Shown here piece by piece: positions 7,949 through 15,201 of a DNA stretch of 24,806 bases. Within the stretch, counting starts at the first letter, position 1; every line of letters begins with the position of its first letter. The notes beneath the pieces were generated by a model. It had not been told where the DNA came from, ran no database searches, and was given only the letters and a program-made list of their open reading frames with translations. Origin of the DNA: a virus; the IMG/VR virus record IMGVR_UViG_3300020215_000134, positions 1 to 24,806 of that record; one strand, given 5' to 3'. A program made the position numbers and the translations under genes.

Positions 7949-9322
7949 GTGCTCCGTGATGGCCAGCGACAGGTCGCCCCGACCCTCGATGGGATCAGGG
8001 CCGACCATCTTGCCCGGTATCGCTGGGCCGCCCAACGCCTCCCCGCCGCAAGCCGCGTCATCGACGTGGCCTGCGGCGTGGGCTACGGCGCCCGCATCCT
8101 CGCCGAGGCCGGGCACCGCGTGCTCGCCATCGACAACGACCCGGAGGCGATTGCCTACGCGCGCGAGCACTACGCGCACCGGCGCATTCGCTACCGGCAG
8201 GCAGACGCGTCCGCGCTCGGCGACCTGAGCGGCTTCGCGCCGGACGCTGCCGTATCCTTCGAGACCATTGAGCACCTCGCCGATCCGGCGCCGCTGCTGA
8301 CGGCTCTCCGCGCCGCGCCGCTGCTGCTCGCAAGCGTGCCGAACGAGACGGTGTTCCCGTTCCGCGGCTACCTCCACCACCACCGCCACTACACGGCGGC
8401 CGAGTTCACGGACCTGTTGCGCGAGACCGGATGGCAGCCCCGCCTCTGGTTCGGCCAGGCCGACGCCCATTCCGATGTCCTGCCCAACGTCGAAGGAAGA
8501 ACCCTCGTGGCTGAAGCCAAGCGCGCTCGCCCAAAGCGCCGCTCCCTCTCCAAGGCCCTGGCGCCCGTCGCGCCGCCCCCGGCCGCCGCCCCTCCTCCCG
8601 GCCCGCGCCACGTCGCGATCCTCGGCCTCGGGCCGACGCTGGAGGCCTACGTGGACCTCGTGAAGCGCCTCGGCGGGCGCCACAAGCTCTGCGATGAGGT
8701 CTGGGGCATCAACGCCGTCGGCGGCGTGCTCCAGTGCGACCGCATCTTTCACATGGACGACGTGCGGGTGCAGGAAATCCGCGCCGCCGCTCATCCGCAG
8801 AGCAACATCGCGGCCATGTTGGAATGGCTGCGAACGCATCCCGGCCCGGTCTATACGTCAGTGCCGCATACCGACTACCCCGGCCTTGTCGCCTACCCCT
8901 TGCAGGAAGTGATCAACAGCGTCGGCTACGCCTACTTCAACAGCACGGCCGCCTATGCGGTCGCATTTGCCATCGCGTCCGGCGTTCAGAAAATCAGCCT
9001 GTTCGGGATCGACTTCACCTATCCGAACAGCCACCAGGCCGAGAAGGGCCGCGCCAACGTCGAGTTCCTGTTGGGCATCGCAGCCGCGCGCGACATCGAG
9101 ATCGGCCTGCCGAGCAAGACGACGCTCATGGACGCCATCGAGGGCGACACGCTCTATGGCTACGACATGGTGCGCGTGACGATCACGCAGGACGGCCCGG
9201 CGCAGCCTGCGACAGTGACGTTCACCGAGCGCGAAGCGCCGCCGCCCACGGCCGAAGAGATTGAGCGGCGCTACGATCATTCCGCACATCCGAACCGCCT
9301 TGTGGCGGAAAGGGGGGCCTGA
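7949..9322 (+). CDS. SAM methyltransferase fused to a putative glycosyltransferase-like domain
   Basis: A two-domain protein of 457 residues from the GTG at 7949, one base after the previous stop. Residues about 15-185 are a class I SAM-dependent methyltransferase: motif I VIDVACGVGYG at 37-47, the acidic end of strand 2 in AIDNDPEA, and FETIEHL at 104-110, as in the UbiG-like group. A Pro/Ala/Lys-rich linker (about 187-220) leads to a second domain opening with HVAILGLGPTLEAY at 221 and containing an Ala-rich helix before KISLFGIDF (GID at 353-355). That pattern recalls DUF115/MptE-like and GT42 sialyltransferase-type proteins (GxGPSL early, AIxxGxxxIxLxGIDF late); this resemblance is tentative. 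A role in modifying virion or host surface glycans is plausible but unproven. Confidence 0.8.
   Translation: MLRDGQRQVAPTLDGIRADHLARYRWAAQRLPAASRVIDVACGVGYGARILAEAGHRVLAIDNDPEAIAYAREHYAHRRIRYRQADASALGDLSGFAPDAAVSFETIEHLADPAPLLTALRAAPLLLASVPNETVFPFRGYLHHHRHYTAAEFTDLLRETGWQPRLWFGQADAHSDVLPNVEGRTLVAEAKRARPKRRSLSKALAPVAPPPAAAPPPGPRHVAILGLGPTLEAYVDLVKRLGGRHKLCDEVWGINAVGGVLQCDRIFHMDDVRVQEIRAAAHPQSNIAAMLEWLRTHPGPVYTSVPHTDYPGLVAYPLQEVINSVGYAYFNSTAAYAVAFAIASGVQKISLFGIDFTYPNSHQAEKGRANVEFLLGIAAARDIEIGLPSKTTLMDAIEGDTLYGYDMVRVTITQDGPAQPATVTFTEREAPPPTAEEIERRYDHSAHPNRLVAERGA
8495..8509 (+). promoter_or_regulatory. Possible internal ribosome site and GTG start
   Basis: GGAAGA at 8495-8500 lies six bases before an in-frame GTG at 8507, exactly at the junction between the methyltransferase and the second domain. 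Initiation here would yield a separate protein of about 271 residues ending at 9322. Whether it is used cannot be decided from sequence. Confidence 0.4.
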
Positions 9323-9519
9323 TGCGCGTTCGCGTGATTCGGTCGTTTCCTTACGCCGCTGACCACATCCACGTCGAGATGCTGGAAGCCGGAGCAGAGG
9401 TGGACGTGGCCGATGATTGCGCGCCCGGCCTCTTGGCCGAGGGCTTCGTGGAGCTGCCGAAGGCAGACGCGCCTTCGACGTCTGATGCCCCTGAACCCGC
9501 CCGGCGCCGCCGCGGCTGA
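9322..9519 (+). CDS. Small hypothetical phage protein
   Basis: A 65-residue protein whose ATG shares a base with the preceding stop (TGATG), so translation is probably coupled to the methyltransferase fusion gene. The N-terminal half (VRVIRSFPYAADHIHVEML, then AGAEVDVADDCAPGLLAEGFVEL) reads as a small mixed alpha/beta unit. The C-terminus is Pro/Ala-rich and ends in a basic ARRRRG tail. No family is recognised. Comparable short proteins are often found after phage capsid genes, but no function can be given. Confidence 0.65.
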   Translation: MRVRVIRSFPYAADHIHVEMLEAGAEVDVADDCAPGLLAEGFVELPKADAPSTSDAPEPARRRRG

Positions 9520-9536
9520 ACAAGGATCAACCCGCG

Positions 9537-9902
9537 ATGTCACAGGATGCAGTCGCGCCCGGCGCGACGCTGCGGTCGAGCACGGAGACCGGCAAGGGCG
9601 GCCAGCCTTTGCAGCTCGTGCCGCGGCACGGCCTGACGCGCAACAAGTCGCAGCAGGATGAATACGTGCCCGTCGCGGTGCTCGCGGTGGATCGCATCCA
9701 TGACCAGGCGGACTGGGCCGTGACGGTCTCCATCGCGGGGAAGGAGAGCATCGTCGCCATCCCGCGCCAGCACAGCCGCGAGGAAGCCGCCGAGATGGCG
9801 TGGCGCGACGTGTGCCTGGCCGCGGCGCGTCTGGGCAAGGGCGGTGGCGGCATGATCGGCAATGCGGTGCGCGCCGCTCCGGATAGTGGCGAGGAGGGCT
9901 GA
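9537..9902 (+). CDS. Hypothetical phage protein
   Basis: A 121-residue protein between the capsid module and a set of small structural genes. AAGGAT at 9521-9526 may serve as a ribosome site. The middle (about residues 40-75, EYVPVAVLAVDRI to KESIVAIPRQH) looks like an antiparallel beta region, and a helix (about 78-98) and Gly-rich stretch follow. No signal peptide, membrane segment or catalytic motif is seen. The family is not recognised. Collinearity and tight spacing support a real late gene. Confidence 0.62.
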   Translation: MSQDAVAPGATLRSSTETGKGGQPLQLVPRHGLTRNKSQQDEYVPVAVLAVDRIHDQADWAVTVSIAGKESIVAIPRQHSREEAAEMAWRDVCLAAARLGKGGGGMIGNAVRAAPDSGEEG

Positions 9903-9905
9903 GCC

Positions 9906-10322
9906 ATGGCGAGCGTGATCTTCACCAAGTGCATCGAGCGTGCGTTCAACGGCAACCTCGATTTTGACACCGACACAATCAAGGTGACCCTCCACACGTC
10001 CTCCTATGTGGAGAACAAGGATCACGACTTCTTCGATGACGCGACGAACGAGTTGAGCACTGGCAGCGGCTACACCTCGGGCGGCGCGACGGTGACTGTC
10101 TCGGTCACGCTCGACACGACGAACGACCGCGTGGACGTCTCGCTCGGTGGCACGTCCTGGTCGTCCTCGACGATCACAGCGCGCAAGGCCATCTACCGGA
10201 AGGCCCGCGGCGGTGCGGCATCCGCCGACGAGCTGATCGCCTGTAACGACTTCGGCAGCGACGTCTCCACCACGGCGGGCACGTTCACGCTGGCGGCGTC
10301 CACGCTGCGCATCCAGAACTAG
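9906..10322 (+). CDS. Small phage structural protein (putative)
   Basis: A 138-residue protein with GGAGG at 9894-9898, seven bases before the ATG. The sequence follows a recurrent phage virion-protein pattern: N-terminal helix, DTIKVTLHTSSY strand, then DHDFFDD, GSGYTSGGATVTV, TNDRVDVS, WSSSTITARKAIYRKA and CNDFGSDVSTTAGTFTL, predicting a beta-sandwich. Similar proteins are generally annotated as phage structural or tail-associated proteins without a fixed role. It starts three bases after the preceding stop and precedes two further structural genes, so it probably belongs to the virion surface or appendage set. Confidence 0.72.
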   Translation: MASVIFTKCIERAFNGNLDFDTDTIKVTLHTSSYVENKDHDFFDDATNELSTGSGYTSGGATVTVSVTLDTTNDRVDVSLGGTSWSSSTITARKAIYRKARGGAASADELIACNDFGSDVSTTAGTFTLAASTLRIQN

Positions 10323-10341
10323 CGGCTGATCCGACTAGATC

Positions 10342-10794
10342 ATGGCGACGATCACCGCCCCGGTCTCATCGCGCAGCACGCTCACCACGAGCGCGCTGAA
10401 CAGCCTGGCCAGTGCGACCTATGTCAGCGCTGGCACGGTGGATGTGAGCGCGACCGATCCGCTGGACGTGATCCTGTCCGTCGAGGTCACGCCCGGCACG
10501 GTGTCGAGCAACAAGCAGGTTCTCGTGTTCGTGCAGCCCTCGCTGGACAACACGAACTTCCAGACCGGCCCGACCTCCGGCACCACCACGACCGACGAGG
10601 CCAATCTGCTGCTGCTCGGCGTGGTGCCGTGCAATACGAACTCCACGTTGCAGCGCGGGCATTTCAGCGTGGCCGCCGCGCTCGGCTATGTGCCGCCCTA
10701 CTTCAAGGTGATCTGCAAGAACGAGACGGGCGCGGCGCTCGCCTCTTCGGGCCACGCGGTCTATTACGCGACGGTCACCGGCAACTCCGCCTGA
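10342..10794 (+). CDS. Putative phage structural protein
   Basis: A 150-residue Thr/Ser/Val-rich protein with strong beta tendency (DPLDVILSVEVTPG, KQVLVFVQPSLDN, HAVYYATVTGNSA) and no charged catalytic cluster. The DVSATDPLDVILSVEV to FVQPSLDNTNF segment resembles small phage virion proteins found next to LamG-type fibres. It sits between another beta-rich small protein and the 915-residue modular protein, with only short gaps, so the three may form one surface structure. No Shine-Dalgarno site is obvious. The function is inferred from context only. Confidence 0.65.
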   Translation: MATITAPVSSRSTLTTSALNSLASATYVSAGTVDVSATDPLDVILSVEVTPGTVSSNKQVLVFVQPSLDNTNFQTGPTSGTTTTDEANLLLLGVVPCNTNSTLQRGHFSVAAALGYVPPYFKVICKNETGAALASSGHAVYYATVTGNSA

Positions 10795-10809
10795 TCCGGT
10801 AGGTCTGGC

Positions 10810-13557
10810 ATGGCGCGCCAGCCAAAGCATCCGGGGCGGCATACACGGGTTCTCCGCACGCACCCTCGCGCGCGGGGGCTGGTGCATGACTGGTCCGTTT
10901 ATGACGGCATCGAGCGGCAGATCATTGACCGCGGGCTTCGGCCCGCGAATGGTGTTTTCGGCTCGGGGAATAGCGGCACAACCGGCAACTATTGGCGCAC
11001 AGACCAGCACGGCTGGGGGATTGACTTCGACCCGACTGGTACGGGCACTTTCGCCTCGCAAGAGCTTGTGGTCGGTAACAGCGCCGGAAGCGGGAACCCC
11101 ACAAACGGGGCGTCATGGACGCTCGCCTGCTTCGTGTCGCTGGCGTCTACGGGCTCGACCCAGACGCTGTTTTGCGGCTCTATCGCGGGGTCTATTCAGC
11201 TTCGTGTGGAATCCAGCAATACGCTCGGGCTGGTGGCCACCAGCACGGCGCTAGACGGGACTTCCACCGGCACGCTGTCGGCCGGCGTTCGCACGCATGT
11301 GGCCGTCACTTACGACGGTAGCACCGCGCGCTTCTACATTAACGGGCTCGCGTCTGGCACAGCGTCGTTCAGTCGGACGTATGGCGTTGATAATCAGGCG
11401 ATCCTTGGTGCTAAACCCGGCAGTGAATACCTAAGCCTCGGCTCGCGTATCTGGAACTTCCGCGTCTGGGACCGGCCGCTGTCGGCGGCGGAAGTGCAGG
11501 ACGAGGCGCTCGATCCGAACGGCATCTATGTGCTACCGACGCGCCTCGGCTGGCGGCGCGATGTGCCGGCGCTGTGGAGCACGACAAGCGGCGCGGGCGC
11601 CACCGCGCCCGGCGCGACGATCACAGCCTATGCCTTCCTGAACCCGGGCAGCGTCACAGCGACCGCACAGGTCGCGGAGACACCCTCCGTCAAGACGGCG
11701 ACGGGCGCTGGCAGCGAAACCGCGCCTGCCGGGGCGGTCGCGGTGGATCTGGAAGTCTGGGGCGCCGGTGGGTCTGGCGCGAAGCAGACCAACACCGGGC
11801 GCCGCGCATCGGGCGGCAACGCCGGCAACTTCGCCAAGACCTCCGGCATCGCTGTCACGGGCGGCAGCACGGTCGTCTACTGGAACGTCGGGACCGGCGG
11901 CACGAGCGGCACCGCAGCGGCGGTGGGCAATGCGGGCGGCCAGTCCTGGGCGCGCGTCGGCACCAATGCGGCGCCGACCAGCACCACGGACGGCGCCCTT
12001 GCATCGGGCGGTAACGCCGGCGCCCAGAGCACATCCGGCACGGCGCAGCCCACGGCGCAGAGCACGGCAAGCGACGTCGGCACCATCAAGAACGCCGGCG
12101 GGCGCGCGGGCGCGGCCTCGGGCGGCGGATCGGCGACCGGCGGCGGTGGTGCGGCAGGCCCCGCCGGCGCGGGCGGCGATGCGGCAGCGGTCAGCACCGC
12201 AGCGGGCGGCCAGGGCGGCGCGTCGGCTGCTGGCACATCAGGGGGCGCAGGCGGCACCGCTGCCAACGGCACGGCCGGCACATCGGCGGAAGCCGGCGGC
12301 TCGGGCGGCGGCGGCTCCTACGGCAACACATCTGCCTTTGCGGGCGGTCAGGGCGGTGCGCCTGGCGCGGGCGGTGGCGGCGTCGTCACCAGCAGCACGG
12401 CGGCGGGCTCCGGCACAGGAGCCGGCGGGCGCGGTCAGGTCCGGCTCACCTACTACACGCTCACCCAGACGGCGGTCGCGCAGGGCAGCACCTTCACGGC
12501 CGCGGCATCGCTGATCGCCGGAACGGCATCAGGTCCGAACGGTGATGCCAGCGCGGGCGGCGCCACGCTCTCGGCGACGGCCAGTCTCACGGCAGGCGCG
12601 GCCACGGCGGCGAGCACCGCCGCGGGTGCGACGGTCACCGCCACCGCCTCCCTGGTGGCCGGTGCCGCCTCGGCGGACTACACGGCAGCCGGTGCGACGC
12701 TGATTGCGGCGGCCTCGCTCACCACGGGTGGGGTCACCGCGGCCTCTACCGCGGCAGGCGCCACCATCGCGGCGGCAGCATCGCTGACGGCCGGGGCCGC
12801 CTCGGCAGACAGCACGGCGGCTGGCTCCACCATCGCGGGCACGGCCAGCCTCGTCACCGGGGCGGCAAGCGCCGCCTCCTCTGCGGCGGGCGCCACCGTC
12901 ACCGCCACGACTGCCTTCACGGCTGGCGCCGCCGCGGCAGGGCAGATTGCCGATGGCGTGACGCTCACGGCCACGGCATCGCTCGCCGCTGGGGCTACTA
13001 CCGCGGAGAGCACCGCACCCGGCGCCACCCTCACAGGGGCCGCCGCGCTGGCCGTAGGGGCGGCGACAGCGGCGTCCACGGCGGCGGGGGCTACCCTCGC
13101 CGCATCCACCTCTCTGGCCGCTGGTGGGGCCTCCGCGGCGGCGAACGCGGCCGGTGCCACCCTCACCGCGGCGGCATCCCTGACCACGGGGGACGCGGCG
13201 GCCGATAGCACCGTCCCGGGGGTGACCTGGGGGGCCGCAGCATCCTTCATTGGCGGCGCCGCCACCGCATCGGTTCTCGTCCCCGGCGTCGTGCTTGTGG
13301 CCGAGCCGATCCTGATCCCGGGTGCGGCCATCGGGGGTGAGATCATCCCCGGCGCGACCCTGACCGCTCAAGCCTCGCTGATCCGAGGCCGCGCTGCGGC
13401 ACAACCCTACGGGCGGCCCGCCAACACGGCGGCCTCCGCCCGGCCCGCTGGCACCGCAGCCGCAGAGCGGGGCTCCGGCACCGGTGCCGTCGCCCGGCCT
13501 GCCGGCACGGCCGCGACACCCCGCGGCGCCGGCGCGCCCGCCATCTATCGCCCGTGA
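10810..13557 (+). CDS. Modular LamG / glycine-rich / repeat structural protein
   Basis: A 915-residue modular virion protein, probably a fibre or surface adhesin. Residues about 70-235 form a LamG/concanavalin-like lectin domain (WTLACFVSL, VAVTYDGSTARFYINGLASG, WNFRVWDRPLSAAEVQDEAL). A first copy of the 22-residue repeat appears at 266-287. It is followed by a glycine-rich region (about 313-550) that opens with VDLEVWGAGGSG and closes with GGRGQVRLTYY, the style of glycine-rich phage tail adhesins. Residues 582-867 hold 13 tandem 22-residue units and 869-913 five 9-residue units rich in Arg-Pro and Thr-Ala-Ala. There is no signal peptide or transmembrane segment. Its place between capsid and connector genes is unusual for a tail fibre, so head attachment is possible. 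Confidence 0.82.
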   Translation: MARQPKHPGRHTRVLRTHPRARGLVHDWSVYDGIERQIIDRGLRPANGVFGSGNSGTTGNYWRTDQHGWGIDFDPTGTGTFASQELVVGNSAGSGNPTNGASWTLACFVSLASTGSTQTLFCGSIAGSIQLRVESSNTLGLVATSTALDGTSTGTLSAGVRTHVAVTYDGSTARFYINGLASGTASFSRTYGVDNQAILGAKPGSEYLSLGSRIWNFRVWDRPLSAAEVQDEALDPNGIYVLPTRLGWRRDVPALWSTTSGAGATAPGATITAYAFLNPGSVTATAQVAETPSVKTATGAGSETAPAGAVAVDLEVWGAGGSGAKQTNTGRRASGGNAGNFAKTSGIAVTGGSTVVYWNVGTGGTSGTAAAVGNAGGQSWARVGTNAAPTSTTDGALASGGNAGAQSTSGTAQPTAQSTASDVGTIKNAGGRAGAASGGGSATGGGGAAGPAGAGGDAAAVSTAAGGQGGASAAGTSGGAGGTAANGTAGTSAEAGGSGGGGSYGNTSAFAGGQGGAPGAGGGGVVTSSTAAGSGTGAGGRGQVRLTYYTLTQTAVAQGSTFTAAASLIAGTASGPNGDASAGGATLSATASLTAGAATAASTAAGATVTATASLVAGAASADYTAAGATLIAAASLTTGGVTAASTAAGATIAAAASLTAGAASADSTAAGSTIAGTASLVTGAASAASSAAGATVTATTAFTAGAAAAGQIADGVTLTATASLAAGATTAESTAPGATLTGAAALAVGAATAASTAAGATLAASTSLAAGGASAAANAAGATLTAAASLTTGDAAADSTVPGVTWGAAASFIGGAATASVLVPGVVLVAEPILIPGAAIGGEIIPGATLTAQASLIRGRAAAQPYGRPANTAASARPAGTAAAERGSGTGAVARPAGTAATPRGAGAPAIYRP
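12553..13410 (+). repeat. 13 tandem 66-bp units (22-residue repeat)
   Basis: Thirteen in-frame units of exactly 66 bases, none with an indel. The consensus is roughly AAGATLTAxASLTAGAAxA plus three variable residues. A looser first copy lies at 12478-12552. Units differ widely at third codon positions but keep the protein pattern (G at 3, T at 5, hydrophobic at 6, S/L at 11-12, G at 15), so the repeat is old and maintained at protein level. Confidence 0.9.
13414..13548 (+). repeat. Five tandem 27-bp units (9-residue repeat)
   Basis: Five consecutive 9-residue units at the very C-terminus: RPANTAASA, RPAGTAAAE, RGSGTGAVA, RPAGTAATP, RGAGAPAIY, then RP and stop. Arg opens each unit, giving a regularly spaced positive charge. 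The segment is a different repeat from the 22-residue array just before it. Confidence 0.85.
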
Positions 13558-13565
13558 GGTAGCCC

Positions 13566-14162
13566 ATGCTCACCGTGATCACGCCGGCGCCGACGAAGGA
13601 CCTGACGACGCTGGCGACCGTCAAGGCTGAGTTGCAGATCACGAGTTCGGCGCAGGACGACCACCTCACGCGGCTGATCAGCGAGGCGTCCGAGACGCTC
13701 GCCGAAGCCTGCAACCGGGTGTTTGGGCGCGAGACGGTCAAGCAGACCGAGCGCATCGACATTCCGGTGGGCTTCATCATCCTCGACCGGGACATCAACC
13801 CAGCCGTCACCTCCGTGACGGTCAACGGCACCGCGCTTGCACCGACCGAATACGAGCTGGACGAATACCGGCTCTACCGGATCATGAACGACCGCCGCTA
13901 TGGCTGGTTCGCCTACTCCAAGGTGGAAATCACGTACCAGGCGGGGTTCACGCTGCTGACCGATCTGCCGCGCCCGCTGGAGCGGGCCTGCATTGATCTG
14001 GTCGTGAGCACGTATCAAGCGCGCGGGCGCGATGCGGGTGTCTCGCGCATCCAGACCGAGGGCGTGGGCGCCGTCAGCTACTTCGACATGAAGGACTGGC
14101 AGGGCGGCTTTCCGGCGAACGTGCAGGCCGTGGTGGACCGCTGGCGCCGGGTCCCGGTGTGA
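13566..14162 (+). CDS. Head-tail connector protein (PhiE125 gp8 / gp6-like)
   Basis: A 198-residue adaptor expected to bind below the portal and close the DNA exit path. Its N-terminal helical region (TTLATVKAELQITSSAQDDH and LTRLISEASETLAEACNRVF) is typical of the phage gp6-like/PhiE125 gp8 connector family. A beta region follows (about 60-125), then TYQAGF and a C-terminal helix with PRPLERACIDLVVSTYQAR and the DMKDW...VQAVVDRWR ending. GAGGT overlaps the previous stop and lies seven bases before the ATG. The next gene starts within the stop codon. Confidence 0.86.
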   Translation: MLTVITPAPTKDLTTLATVKAELQITSSAQDDHLTRLISEASETLAEACNRVFGRETVKQTERIDIPVGFIILDRDINPAVTSVTVNGTALAPTEYELDEYRLYRIMNDRRYGWFAYSKVEITYQAGFTLLTDLPRPLERACIDLVVSTYQARGRDAGVSRIQTEGVGAVSYFDMKDWQGGFPANVQAVVDRWRRVPV

Positions 14163-14503
14163 TGGGCGCGCATCTCGACGCGCGCCGCCGGACGCTCGGG
14201 CAGATGGGGCGCCCCATGACGCTGCGGCGGCAACTCACCGTCAGTCCGCAGACCTACGCCGACCTCACCGTGCAGGGCTTCGACCGGGCCTTCCAGCCGC
14301 AGGAAATCCAGGGCGGCGTGCGGCAGGGCGACCGGCGCGTCGAAATCCTGAACGACGAACTTGCCGCCGCCGGCTGGCCGGCGCTCCGCGGCCAGGTGCT
14401 CCGCCTCGTGATCGACGGCACAACGGTTACAGTGGTGGATGCCTTCCCGCTCTACGAGGGCGCGACGCTGATAGGCCACTCGCTCTGGTGCAGGGGCGGC
14501 TAG
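14162..14503 (+). CDS. Putative head-closure / head-tail adaptor protein
   Basis: A 113-residue protein whose ATG at 14162 overlaps the connector stop (TGATG); a GTG directly before it at 14159 would add one residue. After a basic N-terminus, the body is beta-rich: TLRRQLTVSPQTYADLTV, DRRVEILNDEL, LRLVIDGTTVTVVDAFPLYE. The segment from VRQGDRRVEI to VVDAFPLYEG fits small stopper or head-closure proteins, which hold the packaged DNA until the tail binds. The assignment rests mainly on size and on its place between the connector and the tail-completion gene. Confidence 0.62.
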   Translation: MGAHLDARRRTLGQMGRPMTLRRQLTVSPQTYADLTVQGFDRAFQPQEIQGGVRQGDRRVEILNDELAAAGWPALRGQVLRLVIDGTTVTVVDAFPLYEGATLIGHSLWCRGG

Positions 14504-14506
14504 GCC

Positions 14507-14929
14507 ATGGCATCGCAGAGCGCCCGCGCCGCCATCCGCGCCTTCCTCGACGCCGCGCGCGCCGGGGCGCAGATCAGCGCGCCGCTCACCTACGAGAACG
14601 AGCCAAGCGCGCAGCCCGCCGATAGCGCCTGGGTCTATGTCCGCTTCCAAGGGCTGTTCTACGACCAGGCGAGCATCGGCGCCGGCGCGCCGACCGCGAA
14701 CCGCTGGACCGAGGAAGGCAGCGTGATCTTCCACGTCCGCGTGCCGTCCTACTCCGGCACGGCAACCGCGGCGACGGTGGCAGAGGAAATCGCGGACGTG
14801 CTCCGCGGCGCGTGGCTTCAGCCGGCGAACATCCGGTTTCAGACGCTCTCCATCGGCGACGGCGAGATGGCCGACGAGGAAGGCAACTTCTGGCAACTCA
14901 CCGTCCGCGCCGAGTGGCTGCGCGGCTGA
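14507..14929 (+). CDS. Tail terminator / completion protein (DUF4128-like)
   Basis: A 140-residue protein resembling the phage DUF4128 group: N-terminal helix (ARAAIRAFLDAARAG), PLTYENEPSAQP, SAWVYVRFQGL, then EEGSVIFHVRVPSYSGTATA, a helix VAEEIADVLRG, and a closing strand WQLTVRAEWLRG. Tail terminators cap the tail tube and bind the connector. Size, fold pattern and position after the head-closure gene support this, though the sequence is only loosely diagnostic. It starts three bases after the previous stop. Confidence 0.7.
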   Translation: MASQSARAAIRAFLDAARAGAQISAPLTYENEPSAQPADSAWVYVRFQGLFYDQASIGAGAPTANRWTEEGSVIFHVRVPSYSGTATAATVAEEIADVLRGAWLQPANIRFQTLSIGDGEMADEEGNFWQLTVRAEWLRG

Positions 14930-14957
14930 CCCTCCCAACTGCCCAATGGGATGAGCC

Positions 14958-15197
14958 ATGACACCGAAAACGCAGACCAAGCGCACCTTCGAGGGGCTGC
15001 GCGCCGCTCTCTTTGAGGAACTTGACAAGGTTCGCAGCGGAGAGGCGGATTACCAGCGGTATTCGACGGTCGTGAAGATCGTCGGCCAAATCCACCTCGG
15101 CATCCTGACCGAGTTGAAGGTCCGCAAGACGCTCGGCGAGCCAGAGTTGGCCGAGAACATCCGGGGCATGCTCCCCGCGCCGGGAACCGACGGCTGA
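14958..15197 (+). CDS. Small hypothetical helical phage protein
   Basis: A 79-residue helical, charged protein. The core FEGLRAALFEELDKVRSGEA and YSTVVKIVGQIHLGILTELK recalls small phage proteins with the pattern LFxxLDxLRxGExD...AKxIAxxAxxI, whose role is unknown and sometimes regarded as regulatory. It is preceded by GGATGAG at 14949-14955, possibly a weak ribosome site. It lies between tail-completion and zinc-knuckle genes and four bases before the latter. Confidence 0.62.
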   Translation: MTPKTQTKRTFEGLRAALFEELDKVRSGEADYQRYSTVVKIVGQIHLGILTELKVRKTLGEPELAENIRGMLPAPGTDG

Positions 15198-15201
15198 CCC
15201 A

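Noticed and set aside
11700-12470. Glycine-rich, GC-rich repeats considered as a diversity-generating or CRISPR-like array
   Set aside because: There is no reverse transcriptase, template repeat or regular spacer structure; the repetitiveness comes from Gly/Ala codons within one open frame.
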